A stretch of DNA of 8,895 bases from Syntrophomonadaceae bacterium (GTDB lineage: Bacteria; Bacillota; Syntrophomonadia; Syntrophomonadales; Syntrophomonadaceae). Shown piece by piece: positions 1-8,105 of the stretch. Under the pieces are notes generated by a model. That model was not told the DNA's origin, did no database searches, and worked only from the letters and a program-made list of their open reading frames with translations. Made by a program: the position numbers and the translations under genes. Where the stretch lies: contig JAQUGU010000061.1 of NCBI GenBank assembly GCA_028683995.1, forward strand, positions 1 to 8,895, written 5' to 3'. Numbering within the stretch: the first letter of the stretch is position 1; each line of letters begins with the position of its first letter.

Positions 1-1976
1 ATATGGGGATTAATGCTAATGTTTTTCAGGCATGGGGGCAATCTCAGGGAGAAGGGGTTATTGTGGCGGTACTGGATACAGGAATAGATATCACCCATGA
101 AGATCTTCAGGAAAATATTTGGGTAAACAAAGGGGAAATACCGGATAACGGCATAGATGATGACCTGAATGGATGTGTTGATGATATTTACGGGTGGGAT
201 TTTTGCCATAACACAAACCAGGTACATCATCCCCAATTGGTATATGATGAATGGCATGGCACCCATATTGCCGGCATTATTGCAGGGGTTGCCGGTAACG
301 GAAAAGGAATTGCCGGAGTGGCTCCTAAGGCGGAGATTATGCCTCTGAAAGTGTTTGCTCAGGGTATTTCTTATACCAGTGATGTCATAAACGCTATTGA
401 GTATGCTAAAAAAATGGGGGCGCAAATCGCAAACTGTAGTTGGGAAACCAATAAAGAAAATCCAGCCTTAAGGGACGTAATGGAAAGTTCCCCCATGTTT
501 TTTGTTTGTGCCGCCGGAAACAGTCATTCTTGTATCGATGAAAATCCGGTTTATCCTGCCTATTTTCCAGCTAAAAACATAATTACAGTAGCCTCCATAA
601 ATGAAATCGGAAATCTCAGCGGTTTTTCCAATTATGGTGAGAAACAGGTAGATGTTGCTGCTCCTGGGGAAGAAATCATGAGTACCCTGCCGGAAAACAA
701 TTATGCTCGAAGCAGCGGCACATCCCAGGCTGCGGCCTTTGTTTCCGGAGAAGCCGCCTTATTATTAAGCCAAAACTTTGATATTAAGGCCGAGGATTTG
801 GGGACATTGATCACTGGTTCTTCCGATCGGTTGACGTCATTATTTGACAAGGTTAAGGGTGGCTATAAAATTAATTGCGAAAATGGGGTTTCCGGGGCAG
901 GGCCAAACCCTGTTATCGTTGTTGAGGTCCCGACAGTGAAAAAGGAAGAAGGAAACAACTTTAATATTAATTCCAACCCTATTGTTTTGTCGGAAGAAAA
1001 TCAATGGATGGCGAAAGCAGACATGCCCACGGCAAGGAGCGGATTTGGGACAGCGGTGCTTGAGGGGAAAATCTATGCTATAGGTGGGCAGTCCAGGACT
1101 ACTATATATGATATCGTAGAGGTACTTGACCCGGAAAACAATACTTGGGCTTCTAAGGAAAGTATGCCGAAATCCAGACGTTACCTGGGCACGGCAGCCT
1201 TAAACGGAAAAGTCTATGCCATTGGCGGTTTAAATAGCAGTGGGGCATTTTTAAATTCGGTAGAAGAATACGATCCGGAAACCGATAACTGGACATCAAA
1301 AACAGGCATGTTTACTTCGCGGGCGCATTTGGGGGCAGCTTCCTGTAATGGAAAAATCTATGCACTGGGAGGATATAATAATGCATCAGGAATGGTCAAT
1401 ACCGTTGAAGAATATGATCCGGAGACCAACTCGTGGACGCAAAAAGCCAGCATGCCAATAGCGGTGCGTCTTTTTGGTGTTGCAGTGGAAGAGGGAAGTA
1501 TTTATGTGATCGGTGGGTTATATGATACTGAACCAGGTCCATGGGTGCAGCAGTATCAACCAGACACTAACGTTTGGTCATACAAAGCCGCTATGCCGAC
1601 ATTTCGTGGGCGTCTTGCTGCGGCATCAGCTGGAGGAAAAATTTATGCTCTGGGGGGGGAATTGATAAGCGGCAACACTGCCATTGTGGAGGAGTATGAT
1701 CCTGTATCAAATACCTGGAAGAGGAAACCTAGCCTGCTCCAAGCACGATGTGAATTGGGGGGAGCGGCAGTAGACGGCAGCCTTTACGCTATAGGAGGCA
1801 TGGAGTCTTTTTGGTATTATTATGATGATGTCGAAGAGTACACTCCTGATGTAAGTCAACAATTTCATTATACATATGACGAAAACAACCGGCTTGAAAG
1901 AGTGGAACTACCGTCAGGAGAAGTAATTGAATTTGAATATGATGCCAATGGAAATTTAATTAGAAAGAGCCAGTGA
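1..1976 (+). CDS. Subtilisin-family (S8) serine protease with six Kelch repeats and a terminal YD repeat, 5'-partial
   Basis: The frame is open at the window edge. The first Met (position 3) sits inside the catalytic domain only 24 residues before the active-site Asp, so signal peptide and propeptide are missing. Numbering from that Met, the S8 domain covers about residues 1-275. The triad is Asp25 (VLDTGID), His85 (HGTHIAG) and Ser241 (GTSQAA), with Asn173 (AAGN) as the probable oxyanion-hole residue. An Asp-rich stretch at 44-66 (GEIPDNGIDDD...GWDF) is typical of one S8 subgroup and may bind calcium. The usual Pro after GTSxA is Ala here. A linker leads to six Kelch motifs (335-616), then a tail (617-657) ending in a YD motif (FEYDANGNLI) as in Rhs proteins. 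The gene ends in tandem stops TGA TAA. The protein is probably secreted and active; the substrate is unknown. Its neighbour is an Rhs toxin sharing the YD module. Domain calls are firm; a link to toxin processing is inference. Confidence 0.93.
   Translation, partial: MGINANVFQAWGQSQGEGVIVAVLDTGIDITHEDLQENIWVNKGEIPDNGIDDDLNGCVDDIYGWDFCHNTNQVHHPQLVYDEWHGTHIAGIIAGVAGNGKGIAGVAPKAEIMPLKVFAQGISYTSDVINAIEYAKKMGAQIANCSWETNKENPALRDVMESSPMFFVCAAGNSHSCIDENPVYPAYFPAKNIITVASINEIGNLSGFSNYGEKQVDVAAPGEEIMSTLPENNYARSSGTSQAAAFVSGEAALLLSQNFDIKAEDLGTLITGSSDRLTSLFDKVKGGYKINCENGVSGAGPNPVIVVEVPTVKKEEGNNFNINSNPIVLSEENQWMAKADMPTARSGFGTAVLEGKIYAIGGQSRTTIYDIVEVLDPENNTWASKESMPKSRRYLGTAALNGKVYAIGGLNSSGAFLNSVEEYDPETDNWTSKTGMFTSRAHLGAASCNGKIYALGGYNNASGMVNTVEEYDPETNSWTQKASMPIAVRLFGVAVEEGSIYVIGGLYDTEPGPWVQQYQPDTNVWSYKAAMPTFRGRLAAASAGGKIYALGGELISGNTAIVEEYDPVSNTWKRKPSLLQARCELGGAAVDGSLYAIGGMESFWYYYDDVEEYTPDVSQQFHYTYDENNRLERVELPSGEVIEFEYDANGNLIRKSQ
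1005..1850 (+). repeat. Six Kelch repeats forming a predicted beta-propeller
   Basis: Residues 335-616 of the protease gene contain six units, each with a Gly-Gly pair after Y-A/V-I/L and a distal Trp or Tyr. The Gly pairs begin at residues 361, 408, 456, 504, 551 and 598, a regular spacing of 47-48 residues. Units 2 and 3 share near-identical EEYDPET strands. Six units match a complete six-bladed propeller, so this part of the protein looks intact. Kelch propellers usually bind proteins or glycans; here one probably positions the protease on a partner or surface. Confidence 0.9.
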
Positions 1977-2092
1977 TAAAATTAAAGGAATCTTTTATCT
2001 ATAATAACTACAATCAACTAAATTATCTTATAGCTTCAGGTACTGTGATCGACTATCAATAAGATGCCAAAAGCAATTTAATTAAGCGTCAG
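1976..2092 (+). pseudogene. Relic of a second YD repeat, interrupted by a stop
   Basis: Read from position 1976, in a different frame from the upstream gene, this DNA encodes a degenerate copy of that gene's own tail. SGTVIDYQ-stop-DAKSNLI aligns with SGEVIEFEYDANGNLI (residues 634-649 of the protease). The TAA at 2060-2062 lies exactly where the conserved Tyr of the YD motif should be, one base away from TAT. Surrounding bases such as GATGCCAA and AATTTAATTA are shared between the two copies. It also begins FIY, against FHY in the intact repeat. The simplest reading is that the protease gene once continued with more YD repeats, or that its last repeat was tandemly duplicated and then decayed. 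It has no start codon and is not expected to be translated. Confidence 0.65.
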
Positions 2093-2183
2093 CATGATGG
2101 CAAAAACCCAAGAAGAAAAGTGCCGATCAAGGAGGGGACTGGTAAGCGGCTTCACTGTTGCTTGATAAAAATATTTTTTAGGG

Positions 2184-2188
2184 GGAGG
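2184..2188 (+). promoter_or_regulatory. Ribosome binding site of the Rhs toxin gene
   Basis: GGAGG lies in a G-rich run 8 bases before the ATG at 2197, an ideal distance. The in-frame TTG at 2191 is only 2 bases away, too close to be used. This decides the start in favour of 2197. Confidence 0.8.
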
Positions 2189-2196
2189 GTTTGGGG

Positions 2197-5100
2197 ATGA
2201 AAAAGACCATATCGTGGATATTAATTATCGTGTTTTTAATAAGCTGTGTTCCTAATTCAGTTATTGCATATACAGCAGAGACAACTGAATTTGAGCAGTC
2301 TATCTGCGATGATGAATTTGTTCAAGATCAAAGCCCGGTTAGTGAAACTGAAAATACATTAACCTCAAATGAGGAAGAATACAACCAAAAAGTGAATAAA
2401 CAGAAAAAGCTTCTAAAAGAGGACAAAAAAAATCCGGCCGGGATATTAACTGATAGGAAAGATTTCTTTATGGAAGAAGAAAATAAAGACAATGATGATT
2501 TTATATCAACAGAAAGTGTGGTTAATTTTGTCTATGGAAATCCAATTGTTAATCATCTGTTAAAAGAAAAAGGGAGATTTGACCTTTTAGAGAGATTCCA
2601 ATACCCAGGTTCCACTTTAATAGATAAGAAAGATACACAAACAATAGTAGAAAAACAGGTATATAAAAATGAATATACTGACAATCAGGAAAAATCTATT
2701 GTAGATAAGGAAGACGTACTATTAACAGAAAGCGAAAAAGCGTCAGTTAAAGGACAAGTATATGATAGTGAGGAAAGCCAAATTAATGATTTAAAGGATA
2801 ACAATGAAGAATTAGATTCAGATCAAACCATGCAAGAACTTACGGAAACAGAACAATTTATGATGGAGGTATTAACAGAAGCAAGCCAGATGGAAGCCTG
2901 GTATAATACTCTTCTGGGTCCCTCCACTATCAACGGGGTCAAAGAGAACAAGTATGCCGCCTGGGGAAGCACGGGAGAAATTGTTTCTCCCCAAAGTGGA
3001 GACCTGACCTTGAAATTCAATGACATCACTCTTCCCGGAAGAAACGGTCTAGATTTGTCCCTTGGTAGAATCTATCAAAGCAGCCAGGCCCTCATGGGGG
3101 ATTTTCGTATATCTAGTTTTGACAAAAACTACAGTGACTTTTCCTCTTACTATCAAAATCGGTATAACTTAGGAGCCGGATGGTCTTTTACTTTTCCATC
3201 TGTCCAGGTAGAACAGGATGTTGCTTACCCCTTTAATTATACCGAACTCTATTACCATACGGGCCAGGGAGATATCTACCATGTCAACTTTACCTCGGAT
3301 CCTAATGACAGCAATTTGGAAGACTATTATAAAAAAGATGGGGTATTTAAAGAAGACACCAGTTTTTCCTATTGGGACGGAGGTGGAGGTCAGCAAGAAC
3401 AGATCACATCTCGATACGTTTTTGAAACAGCAGATAAAACCAAACAATATTTTGCTGCAGACGGACGTTTAATGACCATCATTGACAGGTTTGGAAATCA
3501 GATCACCTTCAAACATGACCTATTTCCTGTAACTAACCGGGTCGTTAATTATGACTTCGATGATGAAGAGCTCGGTGAATCCAGTGTATCATGGAGGTTT
3601 GATGAAAACTATTTTTCGGACTATGTTGAATGCGGCGTAGATGACGATACCTCCTTAGTTTTTGAAAGTCCTACTGGGACCAGGGTTACCACATCGGCCC
3701 TGTCGAAACCTATCAAAGTATTGCCTTCCACCAAGTACTATATCAGCGGTTATTTGGCGGATTGCTTGGACAGTGGTACTGCTTATGTTAAAATTAGGCA
3801 GTTTTTCACGGCCAAGGCTTTAGCAGGGCACCCATATTTTACTGGATACTACTTGGAAGAAATTCCGGACAGTGAAATAGAAATCGCGGAATCGGATTAT
3901 GCTGATTGGGAATGGCGTAAATTTGAGCAATATATTACTACGGACAGTGATGCCGACCATATTCAGATTGAGTTTTATAACAAAAGGGCTGACGGTATGT
4001 CCTGCCTGGATAAAGTGAGATTTGACAGGGTCTGGCCTTTAATCACGGAAATAACGGACAGCGTCGGGCGAAAAATCAGCTTTGACTATGTGGATCATTT
4101 TTATGAAGATGAGTATAGTGATGTGCTCGATGACAATCCTCTTACCATAACCATCCAGGATCCTTCGATGCAGAACAGCAAGGTTTTCACCTACGAGCGG
4201 GAAGCCGTAAAAACGTCCAGAGGATATCCATTTGAAGTTTATATTGAATATGCCGACAATTCGTACTATTATGACGCTGATACTTATGCGGGAAGAAGAA
4301 GGTATCCGAAACTAGTCGGGTTTCATGATGGAGAAACTTATTTTCAATATAAATATCATTCAGGGGGGAACTACTTTTCTTTTACAGATAAAAACACAAG
4401 CGGTGATTATGGACGTTCAGTTCAACTTCAGTTAGAACGAATGTATTTCAGAAACAATCTGGTGTATTATGATTATAATGAATGTGAACCAAGGCATTTT
4501 GGAGAAGATGGTTTCTATGAAAAGTTCCGGGTAACATTACGTGACGAAGCATACTATGTCAACGGTATTTTGGATGCTGGAGGGCATCATCAGCAAAACT
4601 ATAGCTATGACGGATATTACAACGGGAATTATTACTATAACGAAAGCGGCTACTCTGAGGACTATTATAGCAGTCATACTCTGCCGGAAAACCCTGATTT
4701 TAAGTGGATTTGCACTATGCAGCAGAACAATGGTTTAAAAACGGAAACTATTTTTAAGGGTAGTCCAATAGGTCTAAGGGAAGAAAAAGAAATCACCTAT
4801 CATTCTAACGGTGAAAAAGAGACAACATACTTTGAAGAATATGATGCCACCTTCCCTAACCAGATTACCAGAGTAAAAACTGAACGAGAAAATTCCGGCG
4901 GTATTAACACCGTTTATATGGGTTACACATATAACAACTGGGGTGGATTAGCATCTTTTACTAAGCCTTTAACCCAGTCCCAATGGAACGATGCTACTGT
5001 AAAGAGTCAAAATACAGTCAGCTATACCTATGATCCGATATATAAAATGCCGGCAACCAAAACATATTATCAAAACCCAAGTACTCAATTAACGGAAAGC

Positions 5101-8094
5101 ACCACATATAACAGTGACGGTGCTGTTATCGCTACTACAAATGCTAAGGGTGAGGTTACCAATTTTGAGTATTCGGATCCCAGTCACAAAGGCAATTGCA
5201 CTAGAATTACAGCCAATCTGGAAGACGGAAAGCAGGCGATCACGGAGTTTGATTATTCCGGCGCTTATTATGCCTTTCCGACAATGATAACACAGAAATA
5301 TACTGAGGGCGGAATTGAAAAAAATAGTACTACTATTAAAGGATATGAATTCATTCGGGGTAACATAGTCAGTGAAACAGATGCATTAGGTAATACCATC
5401 CTGTATGAATATGATGCCCAGGGACGGATCAAAAAAGTAACCTATCCTAGTGCAGCAGGTAAAGACGGAGAATATACGGTTAGAGACAACTACCAATACG
5501 CCGATTACACATTAATCCCCGCTGAATACGCAGGACGCCAAGCCTTTGGAGTCTATAAATACACAACCAAGACCGTAAACGGTCAAAGTCCGGTGATCAT
5601 TGCCAAGTCCTACGACTATTATGATGACTATGGTAATCTCTTAGTAAGTGAGTTCTGGGATAATGATCGAAGTATTTGGGTCAGAACCAAATATCAATAT
5701 GATGATTATGAACAGCTGACATGGATTAAAGATGCTCAGGACCGGCAGACTAACTGCCAGATTGACGAATGGGGCAGAGTTAAAACGATCACCGACCCCC
5801 AGGGCAACATTTACCAATATGACTATGATATTTTCCACAATACCAAAACCATAACCTTCCTTACCCAGACGGGCGGGGCCGAAAACCAGTATGTTGAGGT
5901 TTATGACCAGGTGGGTAGAATAATCTCCCGGAAGGGGTATCCCGACGGGACCGGGGGAACAGCGGTGGAAGAGACCTATGCATATGATCTGGCGGATAAT
6001 CTGATTCAGCTAACCGATGCTAACAACAAAACGACCCAGTTTAAGTATGACGCCCTAGGCAATCTGATCAAAGTCATCAATGCCCTGGGCGAGGAAACAG
6101 AATATGATTATAACAGATTGGGTAAGCTCAGTAAAATAAGCCAGTATCAGGATGCTCAAACCTTTGAAAACAGCAAGGCATACGATGAAAGAGGCGCCTT
6201 GCTTTCCGCCCAGCGTCCATTGGGACCACCGGTTACATACAAAAACAATGCTTTAGGATTGGCTGTTCAGGTTACCGATCCGTCGGAAAAAATCACTAAC
6301 GTTAGTTATGATAGGAATAACCGGGTATTCGAAACTGCATCTAATCATGATGGAATCAGCCGGTACTACCATCCCTTGGGAGCGGTAGAAAAATATCAGG
6401 TATGGAATGACACCGGCGGCAGCAGAGATTATAGAGAAGGTTTGGAATACGATTTTTACTACACCGGTTTGACCAAGCAGAGAAAAACTGGAACTTACCC
6501 CGTCAGCTTTCAATATGATGTTTTGGGAAATCTGACTAAAATCACTGATCCTTTTAACTTAGCTGTTGATTATGCCTATGACAGCCTAAACCGTTTAGAT
6601 ACCATTACATTGGAAGAAAAAATATTTGACTACGAGTTTTATCCTGATGGCATGCTCAAAGCTGTTAATTATCCGAGCACACCTGGGGGACAGGCTATCC
6701 GGAGCGAATATACCTATGACAACATCAATCGGTTAAAAACCGTTATCAACAAAGTAGGAAGCCAGGTTATTTCCCAGTACAGCTATGGTTATGACAACAA
6801 TGGGAACATTACTTCTGTAACAGAGAATGGGGTAACAACCCAATATGAATATGATGATTTAAATCGTCTGGAAGGAATTTCAAAATCTAATGGGGAAGAA
6901 ATATCATATAGTTATGATACCCGTGGTAACCGAACTGAAATGTTGGGTAATGACGGAATAGCAAACAATATTATGTCTGCTGCTTTCAGCTATAACAACT
7001 GGGACCAGTTATCCCAAGTTACTGTAAATGAAAGTGTTTATCAATATCAATATGATCCGGAAGGGCTCAGGACGAAAAAAGAGAGCACCAACGGTACTGT
7101 TAGGTACCACCTGGATAATAACGGAAGAGTAATAGCGGAATCGAATGCCGGCGGACAGATTACCGCCCAGAATATCTGGGGACACAAGGCATTAGCCCGG
7201 AAAGTAAACGGAGCATATTACTATTACATCTACAACGGTCACGGTGACGTGGTTCAGGTACTTGACGAAAATGGCAACATTGTTAACAGCTACACCTATG
7301 ATGAATGGGGAAATATTCTATCCTGTTTAGAACAAATATCTAACCCTATCCGGTATGCTGGGGAATATTATGATGAAGAAAGTGGACTGTTTTATTTAAG
7401 GGCAAGGTATTATGATCCGAGTATTGGGAGGTTTATTTCGGAGGACAGCAACGAAGGAAGTATTGACAATCCACTGAGTTTGAATCTTTATACCTACTGC
7501 GAGAACGACCCGGTAAATAATATTGATCCTACCGGGAATGCGAAATTGCAAAATGGATTATTGTATAAAGCTGGCATGTATGTTTACGTGGGTTCTACGA
7601 TGTTATACTATAATGCGCAAAATAAGGTTTATGAAATTGCATCGAGAGCAACACAAATGCTGAATGCTATTAGACCTATTGCTATTAAAGGAGCAGAAAG
7701 TGTATGGAAGTTAAACCCGGTGCAACGTGGAAATTTAATTGAAAAGACATTAGGTGGGTGGTGCAATAACTTCCCTGTGATTGATAAGGCAGGTAAAATA
7801 GTGGATGGTTTTAGGACCAGTATAACAAGCATTAAATCAATTGACTTGTTTGCTAAGTCATACCAAGACGGCAATAAAGTTTACAATACAATTATGAATT
7901 ATTCAAATAGTTTAAAGAATTTCAATTCCAAAACATGGGGTGATATAACGGTAAATGTAAATTCAAACACTAAGCGTATACTTGAGTTAGCTATTACTAA
8001 AAATGCGTCTAGTGCTCAAATGAATCAGATCTACCACGCTATTAAAGATGCTGCAAAAATTGGTATAAAAATTGAAATTAAGTACATTAAGTAA
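2197..8094 (+). CDS. Exported Rhs/YD-repeat polymorphic toxin with C-terminal CDI-like nuclease domain
   Basis: This 1965-residue WapA/Rhs-type protein starts at ATG 2197, chosen from the GGAGG placement. Residues 1-27 form an export signal (MKK, then a hydrophobic core). LISC at 14-17 fits a lipobox, while cleavage near VIA (25-27) is the alternative. Residues 30-235 are acidic, Lys-rich and without recognised domain. About 260-330 is the Rhs entry beta-sandwich (DLTLKFNDITLPGRNGLDLSL, then GAGWSF). Residues 447-612 look like a carbohydrate-binding insert. Degenerate, then regular, YD repeats run from 613 to 1673, and the Rhs-associated core (RYAGEYYDEESGLFYLRARYYDPSIGRF) lies at about 1674-1782, ending in DPTG at 1777-1780. 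The variable toxin tip is 1838-1965. By family knowledge the YD shell encloses the toxin and the tip is delivered into neighbouring cells. The probable immunity gene follows 11 bp downstream. The Rhs assignment is firm; toxin chemistry is inferred from motifs. Confidence 0.93.
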   Translation: MKKTISWILIIVFLISCVPNSVIAYTAETTEFEQSICDDEFVQDQSPVSETENTLTSNEEEYNQKVNKQKKLLKEDKKNPAGILTDRKDFFMEEENKDNDDFISTESVVNFVYGNPIVNHLLKEKGRFDLLERFQYPGSTLIDKKDTQTIVEKQVYKNEYTDNQEKSIVDKEDVLLTESEKASVKGQVYDSEESQINDLKDNNEELDSDQTMQELTETEQFMMEVLTEASQMEAWYNTLLGPSTINGVKENKYAAWGSTGEIVSPQSGDLTLKFNDITLPGRNGLDLSLGRIYQSSQALMGDFRISSFDKNYSDFSSYYQNRYNLGAGWSFTFPSVQVEQDVAYPFNYTELYYHTGQGDIYHVNFTSDPNDSNLEDYYKKDGVFKEDTSFSYWDGGGGQQEQITSRYVFETADKTKQYFAADGRLMTIIDRFGNQITFKHDLFPVTNRVVNYDFDDEELGESSVSWRFDENYFSDYVECGVDDDTSLVFESPTGTRVTTSALSKPIKVLPSTKYYISGYLADCLDSGTAYVKIRQFFTAKALAGHPYFTGYYLEEIPDSEIEIAESDYADWEWRKFEQYITTDSDADHIQIEFYNKRADGMSCLDKVRFDRVWPLITEITDSVGRKISFDYVDHFYEDEYSDVLDDNPLTITIQDPSMQNSKVFTYEREAVKTSRGYPFEVYIEYADNSYYYDADTYAGRRRYPKLVGFHDGETYFQYKYHSGGNYFSFTDKNTSGDYGRSVQLQLERMYFRNNLVYYDYNECEPRHFGEDGFYEKFRVTLRDEAYYVNGILDAGGHHQQNYSYDGYYNGNYYYNESGYSEDYYSSHTLPENPDFKWICTMQQNNGLKTETIFKGSPIGLREEKEITYHSNGEKETTYFEEYDATFPNQITRVKTERENSGGINTVYMGYTYNNWGGLASFTKPLTQSQWNDATVKSQNTVSYTYDPIYKMPATKTYYQNPSTQLTESTTYNSDGAVIATTNAKGEVTNFEYSDPSHKGNCTRITANLEDGKQAITEFDYSGAYYAFPTMITQKYTEGGIEKNSTTIKGYEFIRGNIVSETDALGNTILYEYDAQGRIKKVTYPSAAGKDGEYTVRDNYQYADYTLIPAEYAGRQAFGVYKYTTKTVNGQSPVIIAKSYDYYDDYGNLLVSEFWDNDRSIWVRTKYQYDDYEQLTWIKDAQDRQTNCQIDEWGRVKTITDPQGNIYQYDYDIFHNTKTITFLTQTGGAENQYVEVYDQVGRIISRKGYPDGTGGTAVEETYAYDLADNLIQLTDANNKTTQFKYDALGNLIKVINALGEETEYDYNRLGKLSKISQYQDAQTFENSKAYDERGALLSAQRPLGPPVTYKNNALGLAVQVTDPSEKITNVSYDRNNRVFETASNHDGISRYYHPLGAVEKYQVWNDTGGSRDYREGLEYDFYYTGLTKQRKTGTYPVSFQYDVLGNLTKITDPFNLAVDYAYDSLNRLDTITLEEKIFDYEFYPDGMLKAVNYPSTPGGQAIRSEYTYDNINRLKTVINKVGSQVISQYSYGYDNNGNITSVTENGVTTQYEYDDLNRLEGISKSNGEEISYSYDTRGNRTEMLGNDGIANNIMSAAFSYNNWDQLSQVTVNESVYQYQYDPEGLRTKKESTNGTVRYHLDNNGRVIAESNAGGQITAQNIWGHKALARKVNGAYYYYIYNGHGDVVQVLDENGNIVNSYTYDEWGNILSCLEQISNPIRYAGEYYDEESGLFYLRARYYDPSIGRFISEDSNEGSIDNPLSLNLYTYCENDPVNNIDPTGNAKLQNGLLYKAGMYVYVGSTMLYYNAQNKVYEIASRATQMLNAIRPIAIKGAESVWKLNPVQRGNLIEKTLGGWCNNFPVIDKAGKIVDGFRTSITSIKSIDLFAKSYQDGNKVYNTIMNYSNSLKNFNSKTWGDITVNVNSNTKRILELAITKNASSAQMNQIYHAIKDAAKIGIKIEIKYIK
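3535..4032 (+). other. Carbohydrate-binding-like beta-sandwich insert within the Rhs protein
   Basis: Residues 447-612 interrupt two YD-like segments (RFGNQITF before, SVGRKISF after). The sequence begins NYDFDDEE, includes STKYYISGYL, a central EWRKFEQYITT strand, then DHIQIEFYN and a closing CLDKVRFDRV. This order (N.DFE, Y.ISGY, W..F...T, I.I.F, D.V) is the usual layout of CBM4/9-like galactose-binding folds. No ligand residues can be named. It may bind cell-wall or surface glycans of the producer or target. The fold call rests on pattern only. Confidence 0.6.
5023..7215 (+). repeat. Main YD-repeat array of the Rhs shell
   Basis: Residues 943-1673 contain many units of the form Y-x-Y-D-x-x-G-x-L/I, for example YEYDAQGRI, FKYDALGNLI, FQYDVLGNLT, YEYDDLNRL and YQYDPEGL. 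Units are about 20 residues long and diverged rather than identical. In known Rhs and TcB/TcC proteins such repeats wind into a hollow beta-cocoon that holds the toxin. The array is uninterrupted in frame and moderately GC-rich, unlike the tip that follows. Confidence 0.9.
7216..7545 (+). other. Rhs repeat-associated core domain
   Basis: Residues 1674-1782 carry the conserved YNGHGDVVQVLDENGN, then YDEESGLFYLRARYYDPSIG, then LYTYCENDPVNNIDPTGN. This is the hallmark closing segment of Rhs proteins and marks the border with the variable toxin. In many Rhs proteins the DPxGL motif here is where the tip is cut off; this copy has DPTGN, without the Leu, so self-cleavage cannot be assumed. Confidence 0.92.
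7708..8091 (+). other. C-terminal toxin domain resembling CdiA-CT restriction-endonuclease-fold nucleases
   Basis: Residues 1838-1965 contain LNPVQRGNLIEKTLGGWCNN, FPVID, TSITSIKSIDL and a C-terminal stretch of mixed strands and helices. An RG..IE..LGG segment, then FP.ID, then SIKS.DL, is the pattern I associate with CDI toxin tips of the Bp1026b/EC869 kind, which have a PD-(D/E)XK nuclease fold. Candidate catalytic residues are Glu1849, Asp1863 or Asp1870, and Lys1880. The target (DNA or tRNA) cannot be told from sequence. The tip is strikingly AT-rich (14 of 60 bases G or C at 7861-7920), which suits a swapped module. Confidence 0.7.
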
Positions 8095-8098
8095 GGAG
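8092..8098 (+). promoter_or_regulatory. Ribosome binding site of the immunity gene, overlapping the toxin stop codon
   Basis: TAAGGAG includes the toxin stop codon TAA and places the Shine-Dalgarno core 7 bases before the ATG at 8106. Ribosomes ending the toxin frame would finish on this site, which suggests translational coupling and matched toxin and immunity supply. Confidence 0.8.
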
Positions 8099-8105
8099 CA
8101 GACAT

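Noticed and set aside
2000..2005. Perfect TATAAT as a -10 box for the toxin gene
   Set aside because: No TTGACA-like -35 was found at 16-18 bases, and the hexamer is part of the decayed YD repeat (Tyr-Asn codons), so coincidence is likely.
2126..2178. Inverted repeat ATCAAG/CTTGAT followed by an A/T-rich run, as a terminator or attenuator
   Set aside because: The stem is only 6 bp with a 29-base loop and little GC, too weak to call without folding.
2191..2193. TTG as start of the Rhs toxin gene
   Set aside because: It lies only 2 bases after the GGAGG, whereas ATG 2197 has an 8-base spacing and yields a standard MKK signal peptide.
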